Source of the DNA: Dysgonomonas sp. HGC4
GTDB lineage: Bacteria > Bacteroidota > Bacteroidia > Bacteroidales > Dysgonomonadaceae
Direction: 5' to 3'
NCBI RefSeq assembly: GCF_001261715.1
Contig: NZ_CVRU01000092.1
Coordinates: forward strand, 1-64,000
Length of the DNA stretch: 64,000 bases
The position numbers were made by a program, and so were the translations under genes. The stretch's first letter is position 1. Every line of letters starts with the position of its first letter. Under the pieces are notes generated by a model. It did no database searches and had not been told where the DNA came from. It saw only the letters and a program-made list of their open reading frames with translations. This document shows, piece after piece, positions 56,435 to 64,000 of the stretch.

Positions 56435-57052
56435 TTAAACCGTATATGTTACAACATAATCATCAGTAACAATGTATTGTATCTGAAATTGAAGGTTGTT
56501 TTCGGTAAATGTTTCAGAAGCTTTGAAGCTTCCTTGCTGCTGAGGTACAAATGAATGAATATGGAAATTGTTCTTTAAGTCTATCTTTTCCTTGCTTAAT
56601 GCTTTGTACATTGTTTCCTTAGCCGACCAGTGTAGTAGCAGATGTATTATTTCATTTTCGGAGTCGATATATTCCAAATCTGAAATAAAGCGAGAACGAA
56701 CACGCTTTACTCTGTCGGAAATGTATTCTATATCAATACCTACCAATGGAGATTGAGAAAGTATAACAGCGACATAATCTTTAGTATGCGATATTGATAG
56801 ATTTATAGATTGATCTTCGAAATATGGTTTTCCGTTAGGATGATAATTTATTGTCTTTTCTTCATTCAAAAGAGTTTTAAGAAGCACTCTTACAGCTATC
56901 CGTTCGAATGTTCGGGCAGAAGAAGACACCGTTTGTGTAAAATCGACTAAGTCCTGCTTATTATTGAGTTGAGACAGTAGTAGCTCAGGGGCTTCCTCCA
57001 TTTTCCAGATTCCCCACTTGTAGTTACTATTTTCTTCTTTATAAATAAGCAT
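56435..57052 (-). CDS. 4'-phosphopantetheinyl transferase superfamily protein
   Basis: This 205-residue cytosolic enzyme would attach the phosphopantetheine arm of CoA to a carrier protein. The family motifs are VGIDIEYISDR (about 102-112, metal-binding Asp and Glu) and LLHWSAKETMYKAL (about 141-154, with the catalytic Glu and Lys). The N-terminal half is less conserved, as is usual for Sfp-type proteins. No polyketide or peptide synthetase gene is nearby, so the target may be a fatty acid or flexirubin-type carrier protein encoded elsewhere. It is followed by ligA in the same direction. Confidence 0.9.
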   Translation of the reverse strand: MLIYKEENSNYKWGIWKMEEAPELLLSQLNNKQDLVDFTQTVSSSARTFERIAVRVLLKTLLNEEKTINYHPNGKPYFEDQSINLSISHTKDYVAVILSQSPLVGIDIEYISDRVKRVRSRFISDLEYIDSENEIIHLLLHWSAKETMYKALSKEKIDLKNNFHIHSFVPQQQGSFKASETFTENNLQFQIQYIVTDDYVVTYTV

Positions 57053-57067
57053 TGTTTTAATATTAAA

Positions 57068-57097
57068 TAAGGGTCTCAGACCTATTAGACTTATACC
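57068..57097 (+). repeat. Dispersed palindrome copy before the PPTase gene
   Basis: TAAGGGTCTCAGACC then TATTAGACTTATACC. The core is perfect. Its TAA end lies 15 bases from the start codon of the leftward PPTase gene, so it is antisense to that gene. It falls inside the predicted leader. Confidence 0.7.
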
Positions 57098-57129
57098 TCG
57101 TGTTGTTAGATGCTAGTTTTTACACTTGG

Positions 57130-57137
57130 CAAATGTA
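57130..57137 (-). promoter_or_regulatory. Candidate -7 box of the PPTase gene
   Basis: On the minus strand this reads TACATTTG, a perfect TANNTTTG, about 78 bases before the start codon. The -33 element is unclear. Confidence 0.45.
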
Positions 57138-57234
57138 CTAAATAAGTAAAAGAAAGCATTTAATTATATATTCTCAAATGATAACTTTCTTCAATGGCTT
57201 TATTAATCAAAACAACAAAAAGATTTTAGCTTCT

Positions 57235-57274
57235 AAAAAAAGAGTCTTTAAGTATTAGATACTCAAAGACTCTT
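57235..57274 (-). terminator. Terminator of the secreted esterase gene
   Basis: On the minus strand a stem of 10 perfect pairs (AAGAGTCTTT with AAAGACTCTT), extended inside by partly paired GAGTAT/ATACTT, is followed by a run of seven T. It closes the leftward cluster. Confidence 0.85.
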
Positions 57275-57294
57275 AAACTGATTTCTATGAAAAA

Positions 57295-58059
57295 TCATTT
57301 TTTGTGGCTGTATAACCACGGAACTAGTTCTTTATTTTGAAATACATTTACCCAACTACCATGATTAACATCGGGATACTCGGTGTATTTAACTTCATTT
57401 CCTGCAGTTTTTAGATTCTCGTACATTTGTTGCGAAAACTGTACGGGAACTACATTGTCTGCCGATCCGTGAAATATCCAAAGAGCTGTATTCTTCGTGT
57501 AATATTGTACTTTAGAAACATCTCCACCACCGCATATAGCAAAAGCTGCTGCAAAAGTATTCGGCATACGCCACAGGAGTTCGTATGTGCCCATACCTCC
57601 CATCGATAGACCTCCTACATATACTTTACTTTGATCTACTTTTCCAGAGTTCACCCAATTGGTTATTAACGAGGTTAAAGTCTCCATGGAAGGAGTTGCT
57701 TTATCCGAAAGACCGAATGTAAATGTAGTTTGATTCTTGAAAGTTTGCCTTTCTACGTTTGCCCAATAAGTTGTGGCAGGACATTGAGGTGCAATAACTA
57801 TTGCAGGATATTCGGCTTGAAAATTATTAATCAAGAAATCTTTACCATGCGTAAGCTGTTTTTCGTTGTCATCACCACGTTCGCCCGCTCCGTGTAAGAA
57901 TACCAGAAGTGGATATTGTTTGGTTGCATCATAATCTTTCGGAAACATTACCTGATAGGGTAGGGTGTAACCGTTGATCATATAGCTTGCTGCCTCAAAC
58001 TGTGCATAAGTAAGAGTGGAACAGAAAAACAAGAGTACAATTAATAATTTCGATTTCAT
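57295..58059 (-). CDS. Secreted alpha/beta-hydrolase esterase (prolyl-oligopeptidase-like)
   Basis: This 254-residue protein has a signal peptide (about 1-19, TLTYAQ end). The fold is shown by LLVFLHGAGERGDDN (oxyanion region), GGLSMGGMGTYE (nucleophile Ser), HGSADNVVPVQFS (Asp) and YPDVNHGSWVNVF (His). This small single-domain type occurs in polysaccharide loci as a carbohydrate esterase. It is the last gene of the leftward cluster with GH43-like, GH144-like and GH3 genes. The substrate is unknown; acyl groups on a glucan or on hemicellulose are both possible. Confidence 0.86.
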   Translation of the reverse strand: MKSKLLIVLLFFCSTLTYAQFEAASYMINGYTLPYQVMFPKDYDATKQYPLLVFLHGAGERGDDNEKQLTHGKDFLINNFQAEYPAIVIAPQCPATTYWANVERQTFKNQTTFTFGLSDKATPSMETLTSLITNWVNSGKVDQSKVYVGGLSMGGMGTYELLWRMPNTFAAAFAICGGGDVSKVQYYTKNTALWIFHGSADNVVPVQFSQQMYENLKTAGNEVKYTEYPDVNHGSWVNVFQNKELVPWLYSHKK

Positions 58060-58097
58060 ATTGTTAATAATTAATTCGTTTTGAATATTTATTACTG

Positions 58098-58123
58098 CAT
58101 TTTATTAAAGGTATGAGACCTTA
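58098..58123 (-). repeat. Dispersed palindrome copy fused to the GH43-like stop codon
   Basis: On the gene strand the TAA stop is followed by GGTCTCATACCTTTAAT then AAAATGC. The AAGGT/ACCTT stem keeps its pairing although the loop differs from other copies. Confidence 0.7.
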
Positions 58124-59875
58124 TTTAGCTTCTCCTCGTGTCCAAGTTGATGTACCGTTTTCGTTGATGGCTTCAATTGCAAAATAATAAGGTTTGGTTC
58201 TATCCATACCCGCATAATAATACTCGTTTACATTATGAACCATAACACTACTATATAATTTATCAGGTTCTATTCCGATATAGATATTATAAGCGTAAGC
58301 GTTTTCAACAGGTTTCCATTTCAACCATGCACTGCGTTTGTCTGTTTCTGTACGTAATACCATAAACTGTTCAACGGCGCTAGGCTTTTCACCCGCTCCA
58401 AATCCAAATGCACGGAATCCAGAGATAGCAAATTTACCGGTAGGCATATGGATGTTTTCAAGCTTCAAGTAGCGTGCTTTAACAGGTTTTTCCAGTTGTA
58501 CATAGTCATGAGGAACATCTGTTTTGTTGCTGCTTTTATCTATCAATACATCCCACTTTTTACCATCTAAAGACGAATATACTTTATATTGATGAAATTT
58601 CCCGGAAGTTTTTCCAAGAAATTCAACATCCTGATCAGCATAATTAAGCTGTACGGCATATACTGTTGAAACTTCGCCTAAATCAGAGATTAGCCATTCT
58701 CCTTTATCAGCCGTTTTAGCACTCCAATAAGTTTTAATGTTCTCGTCTACAATATTATTTGCATAATGTGTGCCCAAAGTAGATGATACCAGTACCGGTT
58801 TGTTGTAGTTGAGAAGCATCCATCCTGTAAATTGGCTTTTCAAATGATCAGCTTCTCCTGTTGGAATATAGTGTGGATAATCTCCGAATGTAGTATTGCA
58901 ATACATATTGCCATCGCTATCAAATCCCGCAGGCCATATTCCGATACGACGTTCGAAGTTATTCTTTACATTGATAACCATAGTTGATGTATGCCAATAG
59001 TTATTCCAACGGTCTTGGAAAGTAGCTCCATGCCCTGCTCCACGTATAAAGCCTCCGGCTTTCATGCTCAAAGGTAAAGATGCATGCTCAAAAAATCCAA
59101 GAGGACTATCGCTTACCGCATATCCATCTGCATAGTGACTGAATTCTGTTCCGGGGCCTCCCCATTGCAGGTAATATTTACCATCGTGTTTTGTCATCCA
59201 TGCACCTTCCATAAATGGTTTAAGGAAAGTATTATCCATATGCTCGCCGAAACGATGCCATCCTATTTTATCTCCATCCGTCAATAATAACTCTTTTCGG
59301 GTTCCTATTGGTTGGAATGTTTTTCTGTCTAATTCGATACCATATAACGGATATACGTTGCTACTTCCGTTGTACATGTAGAGTTTGCCATCGTCATCGG
59401 TAAAGAATGCAGGATCCCATCCTCCGATATCGAAATGTTCCACAGCTTTTTCCCATTTATTATTCTTAGGATCGGTACTGATCCAAATGGGGAAAATACG
59501 AGAGTATGTAGATCCAAAAACAACAAGTGTATCACCCATTGTCCATGCCGCAGGAGCGCAAAGATCGTCCCACTTATTGGCTGTTTGCTCTACTGCTTCT
59601 TGTGTAAGGAAAGGACGCGATACAAAGTTCCAGTTTAGCATATCGCTACTCCACCAATATCCGCTCTGATTTGTCGAGAAAAGATAGTAATCTCCCTTGT
59701 AATTAACAATGGCAGGATCGGCAGAGGTGCGATGTTTACCCCATTCCGTAAAGTTGGGAATCGGGCAATATCCGTAATCAATATTTATGGGATTGCAATA
59801 TGTATTTTGCTGTGCATAGGTGTTTAATCCCAAAGCACATAACATAAGTAGTAGAGTGTATTTGAATATTTTCAT
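58121..59875 (-). CDS. Secreted GH43-like enzyme with discoidin and FN3-like domains
   Basis: This 584-residue protein starts at 59875, where MKIFKYTLLLMLCALG begins a signal peptide; an ATG at 59902 lies at a hairpin and adds 9 residues. The propeller domain (about 20-330) has candidate GH43 acids in TSADPAIVNYKGDYYLFS, GGWDPAFFTDDDG and FMEGAWMTKHDGKYYLQWGG. A discoidin (F5/8 C) domain follows (about 355-490, LISDLGEVSTVYAVQLNY), then a fibronectin-III-like end (about 495-584). It lies between the GH144-like gene and the esterase gene. The subfamily and substrate are unknown; arabinose or xylose removal is the usual GH43 activity. Confidence 0.82.
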   Translation of the reverse strand: MKIFKYTLLLMLCALGLNTYAQQNTYCNPINIDYGYCPIPNFTEWGKHRTSADPAIVNYKGDYYLFSTNQSGYWWSSDMLNWNFVSRPFLTQEAVEQTANKWDDLCAPAAWTMGDTLVVFGSTYSRIFPIWISTDPKNNKWEKAVEHFDIGGWDPAFFTDDDGKLYMYNGSSNVYPLYGIELDRKTFQPIGTRKELLLTDGDKIGWHRFGEHMDNTFLKPFMEGAWMTKHDGKYYLQWGGPGTEFSHYADGYAVSDSPLGFFEHASLPLSMKAGGFIRGAGHGATFQDRWNNYWHTSTMVINVKNNFERRIGIWPAGFDSDGNMYCNTTFGDYPHYIPTGEADHLKSQFTGWMLLNYNKPVLVSSTLGTHYANNIVDENIKTYWSAKTADKGEWLISDLGEVSTVYAVQLNYADQDVEFLGKTSGKFHQYKVYSSLDGKKWDVLIDKSSNKTDVPHDYVQLEKPVKARYLKLENIHMPTGKFAISGFRAFGFGAGEKPSAVEQFMVLRTETDKRSAWLKWKPVENAYAYNIYIGIEPDKLYSSVMVHNVNEYYYAGMDRTKPYYFAIEAINENGTSTWTRGEAK

Positions 59876-59902
59876 GATGGTTATTAGATAAGTGATAAAC
59901 AT

Positions 59903-59931
59903 AGAGAGCTTGTTTTTGCAACAAGCTCTCT
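59903..59931 (-). terminator. Hairpin between GH144-like and GH43-like genes
   Basis: A perfect 11-base stem (AGAGAGCTTGT with ACAAGCTCTCT), a 7-base loop and no real T-run. It may limit read-through or stabilise the upstream message. Confidence 0.45.
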
Positions 59932-59997
59932 ATTGTATCTTAATTGATCAAAGAATGTTACATATCTATTGCTGCATTATATAATAGCTTTTTCTGT

Positions 59998-60038
59998 TTA
60001 TTATACTTTGCTAGGCAATAAAAAGGTATGTGATCTTA
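59998..60038 (-). repeat. Long palindrome copy fused to the GH144-like stop codon
   Basis: TTTATTATACTTTGCTAGGC, AATAAAAAGG, then TATGTGATCTTA, whose last three bases are the stop codon read on the other strand. It closely matches the copy at 56337, including the TTATTATAC outer part. The stem has mismatches here. Confidence 0.72.
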
Positions 60039-61400
60039 TTTTTTCAAAGAAGGACTTCCGAAATTTAATTTCTTCAATCCATTTTGAACATCAGGATGGC
60101 TCATAAATAGTTTCCAAAGCAATTGGCTACGGTAGTTCTCTATCATTACAGAGATTGGACCTTGGTCTATTGCCAAGTAACGTTGAGGATACCAATTGTC
60201 AGTTTCGCTATATGCATCATAGAAACCATATTTCCCCCACATTTTGTCTCCCATAGAATAAAGGTTACGCATAACTTTCATTGACTCTTCGGGTGTATAA
60301 ACAATTGAAGAAAGAGCAGCAGTAGGGGTAATTACACCATGATCGCCTCTCTCAGCAGGTTCGTGAGCTGCATATCCAACAGTAGAATAACTAGCAGTTA
60401 GTCCCCATGAATTTTCGCCATAACCTTTAAAACCTTTAGGGTTACGGATGCAGTATGCACGATTAACCAATGTGTAGTTTTTCATTTCTTCGAAATAATT
60501 AGGACTATAATCGTCTTTTAGATCGGTAGGATTCAATCCTAAGAAAGAATAATGTGCCCAGAATAAAGGACCAGCCTCTGTTCCTTGGTAACGTAGGTTC
60601 AGTTTAATACCTTCTATTGTATGAGGTTCTACTATTGCTCCGTTTTCAGCCCAACCTTCGTGATATACTTCGGCAGGTACTCCGTGAGTTGGAGAAGCCG
60701 CTGCAAGAACATAAGTAATCAGACATTCGTTGAAACCATGAATAGCAAAGTTCATTTCCCAAGAATGCTCAGGACTCCAGTGCCAGTATAGTACATTTTT
60801 GCCATTACGGTGCCAGTTCCAATCTACAGCTCTCCATAGTTTGTCGATACGGGCAGCTACAGCTTTTTCAGTATCAGTTCCGTTTACATAATATTGATGA
60901 GCTGCCAAAAGACCTTGCATAAGGAATGATGTTTCTACTAAGTCTCCTCCATTATCTTTGTCGCTGAAACCTCTTACTTTACCAGTTTCTCCATACCACC
61001 AGTGAGGATAAACTCCGTGGAAGCTATCTGCTTTTTCCAAGAATGAAACAATTTTGTCCATTCTCGCTACACCTTCTTCACGGGTAACATAGCCACGATC
61101 TATACCGGCTATAATTGCCATGATACCAAAACCGCTACCTCCTGAGGTTACTACGTTCGCATCGTCCAGAGGATATTCTCCATCTATATGATAACGTTCG
61201 CGAGCCATTCCGCTTGTTGGTTCTGCACCATCCCAAAAGTAATTGAATGTACGACGTTGAACACTATCAAGCAGAGCTTCATCAGTAATCTGTACCGATG
61301 GGTTTTCTTTACTGACGTCCGTATTATTATTGGTGTTTTTACAATTTGTAAAGACCAATAAAGAACTAAATATTATAAACGGCGTTAATACCTTTTTCAT
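60036..61400 (-). CDS. GH144-like (glucoamylase-fold) beta-1,2-glucanase lipoprotein
   Basis: This 454-residue protein has a lipobox Cys20 (LLVFTNCKNT). The (alpha/alpha)6-barrel motifs RRTFNYFWDGAEPTSGMARE, TSGGSGFGIMAIIAGIDRG, YPHWWYGETGKVRGFS and HEPAERGDHGVITPTAALSS fit the glycoamylase-like family that includes GH144. GH144 enzymes of Bacteroidota cut beta-1,2-glucan (endo or sophorose-releasing). It sits 160 bases after the GH3 gene in the same direction; the GH144-GH3 pair is a known beta-1,2-glucan arrangement. I assign the family from memory of these motifs; a related non-GH144 branch is possible. Confidence 0.82.
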   Translation of the reverse strand: MKKVLTPFIIFSSLLVFTNCKNTNNNTDVSKENPSVQITDEALLDSVQRRTFNYFWDGAEPTSGMARERYHIDGEYPLDDANVVTSGGSGFGIMAIIAGIDRGYVTREEGVARMDKIVSFLEKADSFHGVYPHWWYGETGKVRGFSDKDNGGDLVETSFLMQGLLAAHQYYVNGTDTEKAVAARIDKLWRAVDWNWHRNGKNVLYWHWSPEHSWEMNFAIHGFNECLITYVLAAASPTHGVPAEVYHEGWAENGAIVEPHTIEGIKLNLRYQGTEAGPLFWAHYSFLGLNPTDLKDDYSPNYFEEMKNYTLVNRAYCIRNPKGFKGYGENSWGLTASYSTVGYAAHEPAERGDHGVITPTAALSSIVYTPEESMKVMRNLYSMGDKMWGKYGFYDAYSETDNWYPQRYLAIDQGPISVMIENYRSQLLWKLFMSHPDVQNGLKKLNFGSPSLKK

Positions 61401-61461
61401 AAGATAAATAATAAAAATATTTAATGATATGCTTTAGAATGATATAGGCGATATAGCCTAA

Positions 61462-61490
61462 GCAAAGTATAAATAGGTCTACAGGTTAAA
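61462..61490 (-). repeat. Diverged palindrome copy between GH3 and GH144-like genes
   Basis: GCAAAGTATAAAT then AGGTCTACAGGTTAAA. It keeps the outer parts of the 40117 copy, but the core no longer pairs fully. It lies 70 bases after the GH3 stop codon, sense to it. Confidence 0.5.
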
Positions 61491-61560
61491 GATCGAAAGA
61501 GATTGCCTGAAATTATTCTGACAACCTCTTTCTCTTGAAATTATAGAACCTAAGAACAGT

Positions 61561-63846
61561 TTAATTTAAAGTGAATCGGGCTGTTTTGACATCTTGGCTA
61601 TCACCACCAATCATAACATCAAAGTCTCCTGGTTCAAATACATATTCTAAATCGTAGTTATAGAATTTAAGTAATTCAGGAGTAATTTTGAAACTTACAG
61701 TTTTAGTTTCTCCAGCTTTTAATTCTATTTTCTCGAAACCTTTCAATTCTTTAACGGGACGAGTTACACTTCCAACTATATCACGAATGTATAATTGAAC
61801 AACTTCTTTTCCATCATATTTTCCGCTGTTTGTAACAGTGATGCTAGCAGTAAGTTCTCCATTTGAATCCAATTGTGAAGAGCTAAGAGCAACATCTCCA
61901 TATGTAAACTGAGTATAGCTCAATCCGTATCCGAATGGATAAAGAGCTTCGTTGCTAACATCTAAATAGTTACTACGGAATTTTTCAAACCATCTGCCTT
62001 CTCCTAATGGACGACCTGTGTTTTTGTGATTGTAGAAAAGTGGAATTTGACCTACATTTTGTGGGAAAGTTGCTACCAATTTACCACTAGGATTAACGTC
62101 TCCAAATACTACGTCTGCAATTGCAGGAGCAGCTTCGCTACCACCAAACCAAACGTTTAAGATTGCAGGTACGTTTTCATTTTCCCAAGTAAGAGTCAAT
62201 GGACGACCAGTGAATAGAACTAACACTACAGGTTTACCTGTTTTTAGAAGTTCTGCTAAAAGTTCTTTTTGAACATCTGGAATATCTATGTTAGTACGGC
62301 TACTAGCTTCACCACTGAATTCAGAAGATTCACCTAATGCAGCAACAATAACATCTGCATCTTTAGATGCTTCAAGCGCTTCGTTCAACAATTGTTCTTT
62401 AGTACGGTCATCTCTGTTTAATGAGCGTCCAAACATAGTTGCATGCTCTTCCAATTTCGCATCTGCTGTTAGGTTACTACCTTTAGCATATACAACTTTT
62501 ACGTCTTTGCCACCAACTGCTTGCATTGCTTCGATAACAGTTTGAGGTTTGTCAAGATTAACAGCTACACTCCATGTTCCGGGCATATTAGAGCGAGTAT
62601 TAGCCAATGGACCAACTACTGCAATTTTGCCTTGTTTTTTCAGAGGTAAAACATTTCCTTCATTTTTTAGAAGTACGAAACTTTCTGATGCTATTTTACG
62701 AGCTACAGCACGATTGGCATCTGTGTATATTTCTTTTTTAGCGCGTTTAGCGTCTAAATATTTGTAAGGATCTTTAAATAGACCTAATTTGTATTTAGCT
62801 TCAAGAATACGACGACAAGCCAAGTCAATATCAGCTTGTGATACTTTTCCTTCTTTTAGAGATTTAGCGATAGTACCTGTAAAACCTTCAGCTACCATAT
62901 CCATATCTACACCAGCTTTAAGTGCACGTGCTGAAACTTCTTGCAAGTCTCCAATACCATGCTCAACCATCTCGCTGATTCCGGTATAGTCAGTTACAAC
63001 AAATCCGTCAAATCCCCATTGTTTGCGAAGTACGTCTGTCATTAACCATTTGTTTGCAGTAGCTGGTACACCATCTACTTCATTGAATGATGCCATAACG
63101 CTACCTACACCTGCTTCAATAGCAGCTTTGTATGGGTACATATATTCATTCATCATACGAATACGACTCATGTCTACTGTATTATAATCACGTCCTGCTT
63201 CACCTGCACCATATAGAGCGTAGTGTTTTACACAAGCCATAATGTGAGTATTATCCGAATAGGTATTATCTCCTTGATAACCACGAACCATTGCTTTCGC
63301 AATTGCTCCACCTAAGAAAGGATCTTCTCCGTTTCCTTCAGAAACACGTCCCCAACGTGGATCACGTGAAATATCTACCATTGGGCTGAATGTCCAAAAT
63401 ATACCATCAGCACTAGCTTCTATTGCAGCAATACGAGCCGATTGTTCGATAGCTTTCATATCCCAGGTTGCAGATAAACCTAATGGAATAGGAAATACTG
63501 TTTCGTATCCGTGGATAACATCCATTCCAAAAATCAATGGAATTTTCAGACGACTTTCTTCTACAGCTACTCTTTGTACATCGCGGATTTTAGCAACTCC
63601 TTTGATGTTGAATAATCCTCCAACCTGACCTTCTTTGATTTTAGAAGCGATATCACTACTCTTTGCCTGCCCGGTAGTAATGTCTCCGGCACTAGGTAAG
63701 TTGAGCTGCCCGATTTTCTCTTCGAGAGTCATTTTACTCATCAGATCGTCGATGAATCGATCCATTTTTACATCTCTTGCATTACTCTGCTGTGCTCCAA
63801 CACTAATTGCGGCACAACAAAAAAGCATAGTTAATAGTTTTTTCAT
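61561..63846 (-). CDS. GH3 beta-glucosidase
   Basis: This 761-residue secreted enzyme (signal about 1-18) would release glucose from the non-reducing end of beta-glucosides. The TIM-barrel domain has the nucleophile Asp286 in FVVTDYTGISEM (a TDY form of the usual SDW). The alpha/beta sandwich domain carries the likely acid/base in GESSEFSGEASSR. A C-terminal fibronectin-III-like domain (about 660-755, EVVQLYIRDIVGSVTRPVKEL) completes the BglX-type layout. It lies upstream of the GH144-like gene and could split sophorose and other beta-1,2 oligosaccharides; other beta-linkages are equally allowed by the sequence. It starts 5 bases after the next gene's stop codon. Confidence 0.94.
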   Translation of the reverse strand: MKKLLTMLFCCAAISVGAQQSNARDVKMDRFIDDLMSKMTLEEKIGQLNLPSAGDITTGQAKSSDIASKIKEGQVGGLFNIKGVAKIRDVQRVAVEESRLKIPLIFGMDVIHGYETVFPIPLGLSATWDMKAIEQSARIAAIEASADGIFWTFSPMVDISRDPRWGRVSEGNGEDPFLGGAIAKAMVRGYQGDNTYSDNTHIMACVKHYALYGAGEAGRDYNTVDMSRIRMMNEYMYPYKAAIEAGVGSVMASFNEVDGVPATANKWLMTDVLRKQWGFDGFVVTDYTGISEMVEHGIGDLQEVSARALKAGVDMDMVAEGFTGTIAKSLKEGKVSQADIDLACRRILEAKYKLGLFKDPYKYLDAKRAKKEIYTDANRAVARKIASESFVLLKNEGNVLPLKKQGKIAVVGPLANTRSNMPGTWSVAVNLDKPQTVIEAMQAVGGKDVKVVYAKGSNLTADAKLEEHATMFGRSLNRDDRTKEQLLNEALEASKDADVIVAALGESSEFSGEASSRTNIDIPDVQKELLAELLKTGKPVVLVLFTGRPLTLTWENENVPAILNVWFGGSEAAPAIADVVFGDVNPSGKLVATFPQNVGQIPLFYNHKNTGRPLGEGRWFEKFRSNYLDVSNEALYPFGYGLSYTQFTYGDVALSSSQLDSNGELTASITVTNSGKYDGKEVVQLYIRDIVGSVTRPVKELKGFEKIELKAGETKTVSFKITPELLKFYNYDLEYVFEPGDFDVMIGGDSQDVKTARFTLN

Positions 63847-63851
63847 ATCTA

Positions 63852-64000
63852 TTATTTATAATGTGTTTCAATAAATTTCAAAAGTAATTCTGGCTCGTCA
63901 GTAGTAATATAATCTACACCCTGTTGTAGCAAATGTTGCATTTGCTCTTCGGTATTTACTGTCCAAACATTAGTTGTTAAGCCCAATTGTTTTGCTTTCT
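63852..64000 (-). CDS. Glycerophosphodiester phosphodiesterase, C-terminal fragment (cut by window edge)
   Basis: Only the last 48 codons are in the window; the 5' end lies beyond 64000. Read on the minus strand they give LGLTTNVWTVNTEEQ, then QGVDYITTDEPELL, the standard end of the GDPD TIM barrel (WTVN and the GVD-x-I-x-TD-x-P motif). The enzyme would hydrolyse glycerophosphodiesters to glycerol-3-phosphate and an alcohol. The stop codon is 5 bases before the GH3 start codon, so the two genes are almost certainly in one operon. Identity rests on these motifs only. Confidence 0.82.
   Translation of the reverse strand, partial: KAKQLGLTTNVWTVNTEEQMQHLLQQGVDYITTDEPELLLKFIETHYK

Overview
The window is A+T-rich and looks like a Bacteroidales chromosome. 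The evidence is SusC/SusD pairs, a hybrid two-component regulator, a full Bat aerotolerance operon, TANNTTTG promoter boxes and dipeptidyl peptidase III. The genus may be Dysgonomonas or a relative, but that is an impression from gene content, not a measurement. No rRNA, tRNA, CRISPR array, insertion sequence or phage gene was seen.

Region 1 (1-33300) is a pectin utilisation locus. A leftward operon encodes a DUF4861 secreted protein, uronate isomerase (UxaC) and 2-keto-3-deoxygluconate kinase (KdgK). Next is a 1,476-residue hybrid sensor/AraC regulator. The rightward arm holds two SusC/SusD pairs, a surface lipoprotein, two GH28 polygalacturonases, a PL1-type pectate lyase, a GH105 unsaturated uronyl hydrolase, a CE8 pectin methylesterase, two CE12 acetylesterases, a GH43 enzyme and an alpha/beta-hydrolase esterase. 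Together they would de-esterify and cut homogalacturonan, import the oligomers and feed uronate catabolism. Three promoters (leftward operon and both susC genes) share one 19-base motif placed exactly 18 bases before a -7 box, which suggests a single regulon.

Region 2 (33400-37500) has a LuxR-type regulator with an atypical receiver, translationally coupled to a hemerythrin protein; then an AraC regulator, a VOC protein and phosphoglycerate kinase.

Region 3 (38000-50300) is the Bat operon: MoxR ATPase, DUF58, BatA, BatB, BatC, BatE and three BatD-type proteins with different domain content. A PAP2 phosphatase, a small HTH protein and a two-domain universal stress protein follow.

Region 4 (50500-57100) is housekeeping: DPP III, DapA, a DUF6913-like protein, LigA and a phosphopantetheinyl transferase.

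Region 5 (57300-64000, leftward) holds an esterase, a GH43-like multidomain enzyme, a GH144-like glucanase, a GH3 glucosidase and the end of a glycerophosphodiester phosphodiesterase. It could be a beta-1,2-glucan locus, possibly for substituted glucans.

The most unusual signal is a dispersed palindromic repeat (about 25-45 bp, 16 copies recognised by eye) confined to gene borders. In one orientation its TAA end usually is the stop codon of the gene before it. In the other, the same end lies 11-25 bases before a start codon.
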